The notes below the pieces were generated by a model, which saw nothing but the letters and a program-made list of their open reading frames with translations, was not told where the DNA came from and ran no database searches. A stretch of DNA of 64,000 nt from Aphelocoma coerulescens. Taxonomy: Eukaryota > Chordata > Aves > Passeriformes > Corvidae. The stretch spans positions 16,016,501-16,080,500 of the forward strand of contig NC_091033.1 of NCBI RefSeq assembly GCF_041296385.1, written 5' to 3'. Of this stretch, positions 14,250 to 27,697 are shown piece after piece; the first letter of the stretch is position 1; each line of letters starts with the position of its first letter. The position numbers were made by a program, and so were the translations under genes.

Positions 14250-16874
14250 AACCCTTTTTCCTTGAAAGAACAGAAATGGTATCCTGAGGTATTTTCCAAT
14301 TACTTCAAGTGACTAATCCACCCTTTCTTCTTTAACATTCTTGACTGAACTATGGTGCAAGAAATAAAAAGCTTTCTGAAAGAGCTTGAAAAAGCACTTT
14401 CAAAAGGAGTATTCTACCAGTAAAGAGAAGGAAGATGGTACAGACAAAGGCTGTGATTGACTTAGTTGCCAATTCTGCTGAGTAGAAGGGCGATATTTGT
14501 GTTCCTGGGCAGTTCATTCATGTTTGATATGATCAGTTGGGTTGTATCATTACACTCCAAGGCCCATTTGAATGGGAACTGCACTGTATTAAACTTTATT
14601 GCATGCAGTCCATTGTTTGTTGTTGGCTTTCATTCTATGCCTGCTTCTCTCTTCTCTCCTGGCTTTTACTGCCTTTTGGAGCTGTTTAAAGGGAAGGAAT
14701 CTATACACATGGATTTATTGTTATTTACTGTCTAGACAGACAGTTTATATTCATTTGATCCATCTTAATTATTCTTCTATTTCTGCCAGTTTGGAATGTA
14801 GCCCAAACAAATATACTCTGGCAGACAAATTCATGGATTGACCTTTTCTCAATCAGTGAACTAACACCAGCGATACTCTTGATGTAAGATTTTGGGACTG
14901 TGACCTAGGCTGCAGCTCAGGCCATCAAATTTTCTGCTTTCAACAATGGAATATATTGCTCACTGAACTTTTCTCAGTCATTTTATCTTCAAACCTTTTT
15001 TCATTTTAGTGAGTATTGAGTTCTTGTATAAGCTTCCACCATTTTTCTTCTCAGGTAAAAAGGGACTAGAGAACTCTTGCTTGCCATTCCATTTGGTTCA
15101 TCATCTCTGCCTCACTTCATCAGCAGAGAAGATGACAAAGCATGGAGCTAAGTCGGAGTCTCTGGGCACTTAGATATGGACTTCTAAGTTGGGCATATGG
15201 AATTTTTCAAGTGTCCTGAGAGCTGCAGCTCTAGTCTGTGAGGCTCAACCTGTCAGTGAAAATTCTTACAGAAAGATTTCCCTAAAGCAAAGGTAGGTCT
15301 TGTGATATTGGCCTTACAAGGACAGACCAATGCTGCCAAGTAAGTGACATCAGTATTGGACAGCAGATTCTGTCTTCCTGTTGTGAGGAAAGTTTTTGTG
15401 GCTTTTCCTCTCACAGCAGCTCTTAAAGTGTTCTGCACTGGGCTCTGCCACAAATCTCACTTTTCAAAAATGCTCGGACCACTTGCAAAACCCGGTGTTG
15501 AGATCTAACAATTAAAGAGAACAATTAGAGTTGCACTCCACAGGCCCTCACTTTGGGTATTTAAGTCTGACCAGGCAAAAGGAATGTGTCTGTCTTTCCT
15601 CTCAATGGGCTTACTCTGTATTAAAGTATAAAGAGTGCTTTAGGCAATCTGTGACCAGATCAAAGGCATATGAGCTCTTCATTCCCTATGCAGATTAATC
15701 AGGGGATTAGATATATAAACAGGAAAACATTTTTTATGTTTCAACGTGGCTCTGGGCTTAGGTGAATAGCATACGACCTCCTGTCTGAAACTAGCCAGAG
15801 AGAATCCTGCACACTTCCACGAGGATGTACACCCCTGCCCAGTTCTATGCAGAAAGGCAGTCAGTGCTTGAGAGAAACTCCTTAAAATGCAGAACCTTCT
15901 CCCTCAAGCATTATGAAAGATTTGTTATTCAAACTCTCTTTGAGGATCTAGCAATAGCTAAAATGGAAGTTTATAGTTTAGAAACAGTTTTATTAACACC
16001 CCCTCCCAATTATATTTTACTTTTCAAAGTTTGAAAAACAGAAAAAATATGGATTTATTTTTCCTGAGGTCATATGCTGATTTTGTGCAAACTGTCCGTT
16101 CTCACATTGACATTGAATAACAGTTACCAGTTTATAGATTTGAGACAGAGAGGAAGAGATTAGATTACAGGATTTCCATCCTGTTAACTCCCTCTCCTAC
16201 TCTGTGGTGCTGGTATTTCTGTGGTTTTAGTACAGCATCACAGCTTGTCTTTAACCCTTTGACTCTAAATGTCAGGTGTAGGCAGCTGGAGAGAGCCTGT
16301 GATAATCCATGGAGGACATTATGCTCATCCCTGCCAGCAGCTCCATGTTATGGGAGCATGTGTCTGTTATAATGCACTAGGAGGGAAGGAGACCTTTTTC
16401 ACCCTTCTCCTGAGGCTCCTTTTACCACCTTTTATGCATCTAAATTCAGAGGGGCACAGGGAAGTTCAAGGAAGTATGGGCTAAAAATGCAGGGATAACT
16501 CAGTCTTCACCGTCAAAGGTAGCATCCTTTGTTGCTTATGTGTGAGGAGCATTGTGATGAAAGCACCATTTTAAAGTGAGGTCAGTCTTGACACCTAGCA
16601 GCTGTGGTAAATATTAGCAGTAACACTTAGGTTCTGCTAACATTCTCTGTCATGAATAATACCAGACCTGCAATTAAGCTTCTTAGAAACATGGGATATA
16701 AATTCTCCTTGTGTTCCTTGGGTAAGCACATTTATGATTTTCTCAGGTGTTGATAAGTCAACTGACATAATACAGATTAGCTACAGCAAACTTATCATTA
16801 TCATTACCTGTGAAAATTGAATTTGATTCCTTCCCCTGTGCACATAAAATGTATTATGCCTTTTGACGGCAGAA

Positions 16875-16896
16875 AAAGTTGCTTGATAGCAACTTT
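16875..16896. repeat. Perfect 8-bp inverted repeat
   Basis: AAAGTTGC, a six-base loop, then GCAACTTT. A short hairpin of unknown significance. Confidence 0.8.
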
Positions 16897-19565
16897 CCCT
16901 CTCTCCTCAGGGCAAGTTTTTTGTGCATACTAGGAATTAGTTTCTACATCATGTTAGAACCTTTACTGCTTGTTTGAAAGGCTTGGTTTCATGAAATCTC
17001 AAACAGCATGGTAACCATGCCAATCATATCCTGTTCATGCTGCTCCTCTCAAAGTGACTCATGGTCTCAAAACCTCTGCAAGCAAGATACTAAAATAACT
17101 CAGTAGTGGGCAAAGAGGACATTCTGGAAATTTCTGACAGAATATGAGATAAATTTCCTTCCCTGAAGTCCCCTACTGACATTCCTGGAAAAAAACATGA
17201 GACACAGCTGATGATTTGGAAAGCATATTACAGTCTGATTGTGCTGGCATTATTTGTGTGGGAAGTTGCCAGTGGATCAATTCTGACATTGTTGTAAACA
17301 GTCTAAACCCCTGTTTAATATTAAAGCTATTGCTATACTCAAGAGAAAATTCAAAAAAATTTAGAATAAGTTAGATAAGAGATTTCTCATTCCATAAACA
17401 CTGTTTATCAGCTCATCTGGAATAAAACTTGTAGAACTTCTGAATGACAAGGGTTTGTACTAACGTACTTCTCTGTAGAGCAGAATGAGCATTCGTTGGT
17501 TTATGCTGTTCTGTCCTCTTAGGCAGTAACGTATTAACTCAATAACAATTATTTTTTTGCCTCATCTTACTAGAAGAGACTTCACTCTATGTACTCTTCA
17601 TGAGCCAACTTCATTTCAGATTCTTACATTGTTTTGCTGATTTACACAAACCTTCAAAGACAGGACAAGAATTACAGTTCCAAGTCAGATGCCTTTTGCT
17701 GCTGGATGTCAACTGCATCTCCATGACTGTTTTGTCTCTCAGGAGCTGCTTCAGGAGTTCCTGGTGACATATTTCAGTGCTGACCTCGGCTGCATTAAAA
17801 ACATGTCGGAACAGATGCTGTTTCAGAAATCCATAATGATGACGGCACCTTTTCACAAATGCAGCGTCCATTTATCACCCAGGGGACATTATTTCAATGC
17901 CAAAGGCTAACAGGGGATGGCCATACATCTTCATTGTTGCTTGTCTGTCAGTGTTGGTGCACCAATATCAATGGTTTTTACTCAATATGCAACACTAGAA
18001 ACTTGTATCAGGAGACCTAAAATGTTCCTAGGAATCTTAGTTATTCTGGTGGTTATTCTCAAAGTTAACTTGTCAGGTCCCTTATTTATTTGTGAAGAGA
18101 CTGTAGAGGTTTTTATTCTTCAAGCATTATCTACTGAATGCTAATTCATGTTAAGGCTTTTTATTCTTCTGAAGCCTTAAATAATTACGAAAAATCATTT
18201 TAGCGTTCACCTATTGACTTTCTAGCTCCTACCAAATGACTTGAAATAAATCATGAAAACAGTGTGACACTTCACAGACAAAAGTGTGCGTTGGTGAGGA
18301 ATGAAGGAGTTGATTCAGTTAGGGTAACAGTGAATGTTGTTGGAAGTGACAGATATGTGCAAAAATGCAATCAGACATATCAAACTTCACTCTAACCCCA
18401 TCGGTACGTTTCAAAGGGCTTTTGAAATGGTTTCCTTTCTTTGTAGGTGCATTACACCTCACACCTGCTAGCATTTTTTCATAGTATTTTATCTTCTGAA
18501 TGATGAATTTCTATATTAGAAGAGCCTCAAAAGACTGTATTTTATTCAAGACTTCAGGATGCTAAGTCCCACAGAAATGCATAAAAAGATGCAGCCTCTG
18601 CTCTCACCTTACTTGATTACAAATAAGTGTGAGGCTGGAGGACAAACAATATGTGGCTTTCTGCCCTAAACCAGCCTCCTAGCAAGACTTTTGCTGTGTT
18701 TTCTATTTTCTTTTAAGCTAACAATACTCCTGATTATACATGTTCCAGAAAATAAGGAAATATATATAATATCAATTTGCTATCTAAGAGTATGAACAAC
18801 AGCTGCCCCATAAGGCCAGTATGTATAATAATATATCTGTTGTTATGCCTGTTTATAGGAGTTTAAACAGATTCGTTTCTTTTCTATAAAATATCTGGCG
18901 TGTATTCGCCTACAAATCCCTAGAATGCCTGATAAATATGTAATATAAGGCTTATTTATTTAAAGAAACATTGGAATTTACTCTGTGCTTCTTTGAAATG
19001 GGAAGCTTTCCTGCTTAAGCTGTTTAATAAAAAGATGACCCCTAAAACTAAAACTTCTTTTTAGTGGTTAATTATGGTTTCTTAAACACATTAACCTGGC
19101 TGTTCTGCCATTTGTTCCTTTTGGTTTTGTTCTATTCTATTTATTTGCTTTGTAAATAGACAGTTTTGCTAAGGGGTTCATTTCTTCTGTGGTGGAATTT
19201 TCCAAGCCAGGGTTTTACAGAATATCTTGCATATAAACTTTGGCTCACTTATTGAGCTTCTCAGTGAATATTTTCTTTGAAAGCTCAAAGTAGTCTTGTA
19301 GATGCCTTATTTTCCTCAGGCATTACAGTATGTGGTCATATTTGTTCCTGGAGAGGTTCACAGGGCAAACTGATTCACTTTATTATTTTTTAAAATTTCA
19401 CTAAATGTACAGGTTTTCAAGAAGATTCTTTAATTCCCAGTTTTATATCAGTTCAGAGACATCCCCACCCCCATATATACTCATATTAAACAGCTTCTAA
19501 TGTAGAAAGCACATTTGCAACCTGTACTAACCACCTACCAAGGAAATAACCCTGGACTCTAGAAA

Positions 19566-19610
19566 CACACTTGTACTTGTTGTACAAGTGCACACTTGTA
19601 CTTGTTGTAC
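19566..19610. repeat. Direct repeat of a 20-mer containing a 9-bp inverted repeat
   Basis: The 20-mer CACACTTGTACTTGTTGTAC occurs at 19566-19585 and again at 19591-19610 (period 25). The first copy also forms a perfect hairpin: CACTTGTAC at 19568-19576 pairs with GTACAAGTG at 19582-19590 around a TTGTT loop. The layout suggests a hairpin-primed local duplication. Confidence 0.9.
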
Positions 19611-20233
19611 CTTATGACCTAGATGAACATCAGTAGTAACTGAAACAAAAAAAAAATGGTCCAGATGTGTAGCGGACATGCTTCATAGTGGTACAGCAGA
19701 AAACCACGTGGCTGGCATTTGATCCTGTTGAGAATCATTAATGAAGGGACACAGTAGCGTGCTGCTTACCAAATACAACCTAGTTGTTTCCCATACCATT
19801 TAAAATAATAGTATAACACTATCTGCTTGGTCCCACTGTTCAGTTAGGTTTGTGCAGGAAGCTGGCATGCGTAAACTCTGTTGTATTTAGTGCAGAAGTG
19901 GAAAATGTATAAACAGAAATAGAACTTCATACTTTTTCTTGGAATTGTCAATAACCATTACTTGGTCTTTCTGAAGTCATGCTAGGGAGAGTGCATTGAT
20001 ATGATGAACACATGCTGCTGCTCTAGGTGTTAACACAACTTTCATTTTAACATCTCTGCAAATATTTGGGTGAGCAGGTTCCTGCATGCCATCAGACTTG
20101 GTGTGCAAAGCTCTCAGAATAAAATACTAATTACAGCCTTACTGCTTGAGTTTTGTCATCTGTTGAAAGTACCTTCTATTACTTTTTTTTACTTTTCAGG
20201 TGCTCCTTAGTTTGGAAATTAAGAGTTTGGGCC

Positions 20234-20256
20234 TTTTTTTTTTTTTTTTTTTTTTT
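20234..20256. repeat. T23 homopolymer
   Basis: An uninterrupted run of 23 T. It could be the reverse-strand poly-A of a retrocopy, but the flanks show no recognisable retrocopy. Confidence 0.9.
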
Positions 20257-22348
20257 GAGCAATAGGGCAAGCAGTATCAAAGGCTTGAAAGTTGCTTAGT
20301 TTTGAAGTATAATAGAATGCATGAGAAGGAAATCTTTTATTCTAGGAATTAGGTATGTAGTTCATGTAAGTGTTTTACATTAATGCATAATTCGAATGGA
20401 ATGTGTTTTCCTAAAGGGCAAAGGTGCTCAGGATGGCAGACAGTTTTTCCTATTAGACAACCAACTATTCAGAAAATTGTAAAATAGTGTTTCCTAAAAA
20501 GTTGTATGTAGTCTGACTTAAGGTCTGGCTGGAACAAGAGGAGCTTACAGAGTGTGGGTTCTGTGTTGAATACTTTTTTCCTTCATCTTTTTTTAAGGTG
20601 AAAGTTCATGGATTTAGCATATTCTGAGCATACCAAACATGCTGGAGGACAATAAAAGAAGGACAGAACGAAACAATAAGAATAGAGGGGGGAAATGTGA
20701 AAATACCAGACCGAATATGGATAAAAGCTTGTCAGGGCATTCTCATATCTGATGCCAAGGCATTGCTTTGACAGATAAAGATGAGAGAACATCAGGGAGG
20801 TTAGAGTTAGTATGAGCTTTGTGTTGGAAAAAGTACAGCGATTTTTGGGTGTACTGTAAATGTATTACTTGTCTAGGATTCTGGAGCAAGTGTTTTGGAA
20901 AGATGAATAATTTGTCAAATCCCTGAATACAGCAAGCCTGGTAGCCATCAGGTTTTCTGACTTTAACTGCCTGAGATTTTAGATTGTTTTTTTGTAGTGT
21001 TGAAGCCATTCTGTTCCTGCTTGATTCTTACACTGCTCAGATCAGCATAATGTCTTGGCATCTTTCAGTATTTTGTCACATAAGTAGTTGTCGTTTAGAT
21101 TGTTTCTCTTACTCATCCTCTGTTTAGGTAGAGAAGTGGATGTGCAATGCAATCCTTGGTTTCAGTAGATTTATTTATTTAAGGATACACTGGATGAAAT
21201 TTTATTATAAAACAGAACTTTGACATGCACTCAGTTTTTAATGGAAGTTAGGTGTAAATTTTTCTCGCAGTAGAAAGGTTTTGTCAGAAGAACTAGAGTA
21301 ATCAGGAATTCTTGAACCTAATTCTCTGTTGCTCTGCATGTTTATCGTTGTTTATGTTGCTACATATGTGAAATGAGATGAATTGCATTAAATGCAAATA
21401 TTTTGCACCCTTTTGCTTAGCCACTCAAAGTAGTGGTCAGGTACTTGTTGCTTTCTAATGGATCATGCTGTGATTTTGAACAGATAACTACCTTCTTCTG
21501 CTGGCTTCTTTTGAAAAAATAAGGGTAAGAGTGGTTAGCCAGAACAATACAAGGACTGATAATGAGGGTGCTTAGCTACCTGGTAAATTAGCAGAACCGT
21601 GTAAATTCTGCAAATTGAAAGCCTTAGGCTGATCTCTACTGCGTCTGTTTCTTTATATGCTTAAACTGGTTTACTGGGGACCAGAGCTTTAAAATTATGG
21701 AATTCTGAATTCATGCCTCATTACTTTTTTCCTGTTTGCCTCTGAAACTTTTGATAAAGACACTGAATCTTTTATGAACTTCTAATATATAGCAGTGCTT
21801 TTTTAAAAGCCAGAAGAACGTAGTCGATTTAAATGCCACTATGCAGTACTGTTGTACTGGCAAGGTCACATCAGGGGGCAGAGATTTTATGAGTGTTTTC
21901 TGCAGCACATGAAGTTTATGGAGAAATAGTAGCAGCAGTATAGGAACATGTGAACTAAGATGACACTTCAGTATTCCATTCTTAAGTACATTCTATGTAG
22001 CCTAAAAACACTGTGTGTGTATTTGACACTGTATGTTTTCCTAACCTCTTCCTTTCACAGAAAATCTTTAATGGTTAACTGGAGAGAGGAAACTCAGGCT
22101 TCTAGCTATTTCCTCTACCTACTTATCTAGATCTCGTTGTCTCTTCTTCCTTGAATATTTACTTATCTGAATCTAGTTGACTCCTTTGTTTCTTTTTCTG
22201 GCCTGATTTTCCTGAAGCAATAATGTAAAATCATAATGAACAAACTTTCTGCTCGAAGATGCTCACTGAGGCACCCACTCAGACTTCATCCAGGTTTCCC
22301 AGAATTGTTTGATAATATGGTTGACCTTTGTGGCAAGTTGTAGTAAGA

Positions 22349-22428
22349 CTTCCCATATGCATTACTAAGTCAGAAAAGGTAAAAAGAACTTCCCATATGC
22401 ATTACTAAGTCAGAAAAGGTAAAAAGAA
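22349..22428. repeat. Exact 40-bp tandem duplication
   Basis: Two identical 40-bp units at 22349-22388 and 22389-22428, each starting CTTCCCATATGC and ending GGTAAAAAGAA. No mismatch separates them, so the duplication is very recent or is an assembly artefact. Confidence 0.97.
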
Positions 22429-25400
22429 GTATTAATAAAATTGTAAATATCAAAGGAGCTGGAGAGTATTTACAAGTTTTTGAGGATGTATCACTGTTGA
22501 TTTATGGAGTTACTAAAGTTTAATAGTTTCTAAATGCATGGGAGCCTTGTCCAAATTTTTGAAGAGCATTTCTTCACTGAGATCAGGATAATATAATGCC
22601 TGAGTATGACCTGTTTGTCATGTAGCTTATCTGCATTTAATGTTGAATTGAAGCATTATTTTGAGTATTCCACTGCAACATATTGATATGAAAGTATGCA
22701 AAAATGAAAGCTTCATATTACACACTCGAAGAATTCACAATGCCATATTTCATTTGTCTGTTGTAGTTCAATCTTTTTAACTTTGGAACTGCTGCAAAGC
22801 TATTCAGGTCACTCAGCATGTATTTTTAGAGCTGCAGGTCAGCGAGAGAACATGTAATGCTCTTATTATAGCAGGGATGGTGATATGCTTTATTGTAGCT
22901 ACCAGCATCAGTCTTGTATGCAGCTGATATTATGTCCCTAGGAATAGCCCTCCTTACTGTAATCCTTGGACTATGATAGTATGCCAGATGGTGCACAAAA
23001 TGTTTCAAGGCCTAAACTTCAGAAAGAGTCATCATCACACATATAGAAAGACCTGTTACACTGTTTTTAAATGTCATATGCTTTGGGTTGTAAAAATAAA
23101 AGAGGTCAGTTATTCTAATCTTACATAATAGTGTTGCTAAGCATAACCTGCAATTTTCTGTACGCTGCCTCAGGCCAGTGTACTTAGACCATTTATACCA
23201 TGTTGTCTGTTTCAGTTTAAAGTAGCGTGGGAAAAAGCATGGAGATAACAGATTATTTATGTCACAAAGCTGACACAGAAAAGGGGACAAGTGGGTACTG
23301 GCGTGTATCTTAAGTAAAGTCAGAAACAGTTACGCAACATAAGCTTTAAAAGTCCACCTGCAATTAGTAGTATCTGTAGCTGTTTTATAATCATCTGCCA
23401 CATTATTTTGCTATTCCTTTCCACCAACCTGATCCAAGGTACTAAAAGTTAAGCTTCTAACTTAACATAGTTCATCGCTGTTCTTGTCACTGAGGCAGGT
23501 GTAATGAACTTTTTCCTGTGTTCATTTTTGTCAGGCTTAACAGTGAGATGATAAGGAGATCAGCACATTGCAAACTGAATGAAGAAAAAGGCACTGGTAA
23601 CTTTTTGAGAAAGTTTATTATGAGGTTACTCTTGTAAAAGGTCTAAGAAGCTCCTGCTTTGTGACACAGTCTGCTAAATAGCTCCAGTGTCTTCACCTTA
23701 TTTTTAGGTCTGATAAGCAAATATTAACACTCCCAATCCCCAGCTTTGTTTTAAAGCAAGAAGAATGACATTTGTAATACTTAAGATTAAATCTGTGCAC
23801 TACTGGGTTATCTGGAGGTGTAAACTAAATACAGGTCTGTCTTTCTGCTGGATTGAACCAAGCGGATGATTTATTCTGTTGAACTATGGGAGGAGAAGTT
23901 ATACCTGATGTAGCACAAAGTCTCTGGGGATGAAGTTACCCCAGTGACATTTTTGAACATGTTTGAACTAGCAGAACAGCTTAAAGTCAGCCCTTTTGTT
24001 TTTTTGTTTGCTCTTGTAAGGCCATCCTAAAATTCAGTAGAATTTTTAAAAATTATGCTTGCAGCAGCATAGAGTATTCTCACACTCAGTAGTATGATTT
24101 CTACCTCTAGTTTTATCAGCCACATGCTCACAACTGAGAAGGTTTAGGGAAAATTAGAACTTGCAGAAACTGTAGAGAAGGGAAGGAAAGAAAAGATGTA
24201 CTACTTGAAGAAAAAACATCTAGTCTAAGAAAGGAGTGTTTTCAAAAGTCAGAACAAGCCCTTGAGGTTTCTCTGGTGTTCGGATTTGATCACAGGGTAA
24301 AAACTGATGAGCAGTGCTTTCTAACTTGAGATGCTGTTAACAGCTGTGGAGTGTCTCAATGATTTGAAAAGGGTGCGCATGACACATATATGTCAGCATC
24401 CTGGAGGCAGTTTGTAATTAGATACAAACTAGTACAGCTATGCAAATTTTTTGAGCTATCACCTTGCCTATTATCAACTGCAACAGATAAATCTGCTTTA
24501 CGCTTGAATTTTAATCAACATTTTAGTCTTTTAAGATCTCTTACAGCAGAGGCACCAGTTAAGCACTGATGAAAGGGACTCAGTTGAAATGTGATATTTT
24601 CTTCTGGAGCTTGAGCATTTGTATGCAATTTTGGACACCATAATTCCAAATGTCCTCCCTTCCTTCTTCTTCCCCCAGCTTTTTATTGCTGAGCTCAATG
24701 TCATATGATATGGAATATCCCTTTGGTCAATTGGAATCATCTGTCCCATCTGTTTCACCCCCTCTCTGGCTTATTATACACCCTCAGTGTCCTTGCTGTT
24801 GGGACAGTGTGAGAAGCAGAAAAGGCCTTGGTGCTCTGTAAGCACTGTTCAGCAATAAGTAAAGCATCAGTGTGTTGTCAACACTTGTTTTCATCACAAT
24901 CTAAAGCATAGCACCATATTGGCTACTATGAAGCAAATTAATTCTGTCCCAGCCAGAACCAATACAGATCCTTAGGGGATCAGAGTAAATGGACTGCTTG
25001 TTGGCTGTTGTAGCAAGATCCTGAATCATGACTTTCCAACATAAATTCCTTGGTATTTCCCTACTCAAATTTTTTTCCTCACAAAACAGATAGGGCCTGG
25101 ATAAGTTGTAAGTACCTGAAGTTATGTGATTATATCAGAATCCTAAATAGTTACTCATTCTTTGAAACTTCCTATTGTAACTGTTTACTTCATGATTCAT
25201 GAACGCTTGAGCATTGTGCCATCAGTAGGGATATGTCGACCTGAGTTTTCAGACAGCCCAGAATACCATATATGGGAAGTATAAAGTGCTTTACTAAGCA
25301 GGAGTGTTTCTGTTTTAATTGTAATACCAGTTGGTGTAGGGGTATGTGTGTTGTGTGGGAAGGTTGTTATCTCCTTGGTCATTGTGCCCCACCAGTGGCT

Positions 25401-27504
25401 TTGTCCTTTCTCCTCTCCCCCTTCCTCTGGCTCATCCTGCTTCCCCAGAAGCATGTGCATATTGCCCACAGCAGTAAGAGCTGGAGCATACCTTAGATGA
25501 CATTCAGTAGGTGCATGTGCACACATGTAGGTTCTTTGTGTGCCCAGAGAGCAGGGCAGGTCTCATGCTTGCTCCTCAGTAGCAGTATTTGAGTGTATTT
25601 GCATCTGCCTTTAGCCCTGTGCTATTGCTCTAGTTAATCTAAATGGGTGACAGTTCAGAGCATAATTACCTGCGTATCAAGGAGAGCTGTCATCACAGGT
25701 TAGTTGGTATGTTCTGATGCATGTAGAGAAACTATGGGAAGCAAAGCAAATGATAACATATATTGTAGCCTATAAATTTACCCTGTGGAGCCCCAGAGAT
25801 CCTTGGGCTTCAAGTTGGAAGCTGTTGGCCTAGTAAATACAACGGTGTTTTGGAGCCCGGAATATCTGTTCCTAGATGGGTCGCTGACCCATTGAATTGA
25901 CCTTGAGTAAGTAATTTTACCTTTCTACAGCTCAGTTTCGCAGTGGATATTACAAATGTTCCATACCGAATTTGTAAACCCCTTCGAGATTTAACTATGA
26001 AAAGCAATAGGTAAGAAGTAAACTTACTGTTAGAGATACATAAAAGTTAAGCTAAAAAAGTAACTGAATTATAACTTTTATATTTTCATCTAAGAAAAGC
26101 CAAGGATAGTAAAGTTTAATTTATCTGCATAATGACCTCAGATCTGACCTACCCTGCCATTGCTAATGTAGAGTCCTGCTGCAGATGTCATCTTACTGTT
26201 CTGCAGTGTTGGCCAAAAATCTTATTTATGATAAGATATTCCTTGTCTTGGGTTTTGCAATAACTTTATGCCCAAGATAGTTTGAAAAAAAAAAATTAAA
26301 ATTGTTCTGGGAATTTTACAGGTTTTAATCATAAAACTGGGACTGATTAATAGGTTCTCATTTAGCAGGGGTATCACAGAGCTTTTGGTGAAATATTTTT
26401 TGTTCATTTTAAATACTTTCTTCTTGGAAAAGTATACTTTGCTATTTCAGTTACTGTGTATTAATTGATCAAAGAACAAAATTTGGTGTGTGATCTTGTG
26501 TGCATTTAGAAATACCAAAGCCAAAAATGTACTGGGGATAGGAAATCTGCTTTGGAATTGTATACTGCCATAGAGCTCATCAGATAAAACATTCCACTTT
26601 ACTTCACAAAAGATTTTTGGCCTTTTTAAAATCCATTCAGCTGGAAATTATTAAGCCTAATGTTTGTCTTGACCTATTTCTTTGCTAGTAAGCAAAATTT
26701 AAAACATTTTAATGCTGAGCTATAAATACTAACTGGCACTTAATATCATTCATGCTTGAAAGGCAATTTAGTTTTTGTGGGTTTACCACTTTTGTCAGTA
26801 AAAATCTGTGTGATGACTTGATAGGTACCTCCAGAAGCTTTTTGTTGATACTACATAGTTTTATTCGGGTAAAAAAGGGAGCCAAATGCAAAATTAAATG
26901 TTTGAATTTATTGCTCTGTGTCTACAGTTTACATACCAACTTTTCAGTGTATGGTAAAAAATTTTTCTAACTGGGAGCATCCAGTCTTGTCTTGAAAAAT
27001 AATCTCTTAAAGTCCTGTGGAAATATACTCAGATATTCTCATGTCAGACACTCCTGTTTGGCAGGGGAAGTAGTGCATGTACTTTGGGGCTCTCAAAGAA
27101 TTCTCAAGAATTGCTGGTGTAGTCAATCATGAGGGTGATGAGGCATACAAATAACATAAGGTGAACTGAAGTACAAATAAAAGAGGTTTCATTGCCAGAC
27201 ATCAAGAGTGTTCAACTACAGTTTCAGGACCTAAGAAAAACTACATAAGTTTTCAGAACTGTTTTGTGTGGCTGCTTACTACTTCTGAAAAATCAGTCCT
27301 CTGTATTTTAGGGGTGTAAATGAGACTTACTGTAAGTAAGATATCTTACCTGTCATTTGTTGCTTACTGATAATATCAGAGCTTCGCAGTGATAGAAAAA
27401 TAAACTGTGCTTCTAGTTATTAATACATTTCTCTCTGAATTAGGGATCAGAAATAATAACGTATTCTAAGCCAGAAGGGCAACCATGATGTTTAATTCTT
27501 CTGT
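22429..27504. other. Intergenic region, no gene recognised
   Basis: About 5 kb of AT-rich DNA. Open frames up to about 109 codons occur on both strands but have no recognisable protein motif. No repeat family seen. Confidence 0.45.
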
Positions 27505-27697
27505 CTGAGGGTAGCACCTGCGACACTGGCATGGGTTGCCCAGAGAAGATGTGGCTGCCCCATCCCTGGAAGTGTTCAAGTCCAGGTTGGACAGGGCTTT
27601 GAGCAACCTGGTCTAGTGGAAAGTGTCCCTGCCCATGGCAGGAGGTTGGAAGGAATGATCCTCAAGTCCCTTCCAACCCAAACAATTCTATGATTTG
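27505..27697 (+). mobile_element. CR1 LINE 3' fragment
   Basis: Well-preserved CR1 3' UTR: GGGTTGCCCAGAGAAG, then TGGCTGCCCCATCCCTGGAA, GTTCAAGTCCAGGTTGGACA, GAGCAACCTGGTCTAGTGG, TGTCCCTGCCCATGGCAGGA, CCCTTCCAACCCAAACAATT and the terminal ATTCTATGATT. It is truncated at the 5' end with no ORF. It is less diverged than the copy near position 481. The left edge is approximate. Confidence 0.95.

Larger units (their letters stand above)
10102..22348. other. Intergenic region upstream of SULF2, no gene recognised
   Basis: About 12 kb of AT-rich sequence with only short chance frames. The longest, at 13065-13457 (130 codons), has no recognisable motif and no codon-use or splice signal that I can point to. 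Small structures inside are listed separately: a 21-bp tandem repeat near 14209, a hairpin at 16875, a repeat/hairpin near 19566 and a 23-base T run at 20234. Confidence 0.45.

Noticed and set aside
17611..17910. Overlapping ORFs on both strands near 17.6-17.9 kb
   Set aside because: Both strands are open over the same stretch and neither product resembles a known protein, so I treat them as compositional.
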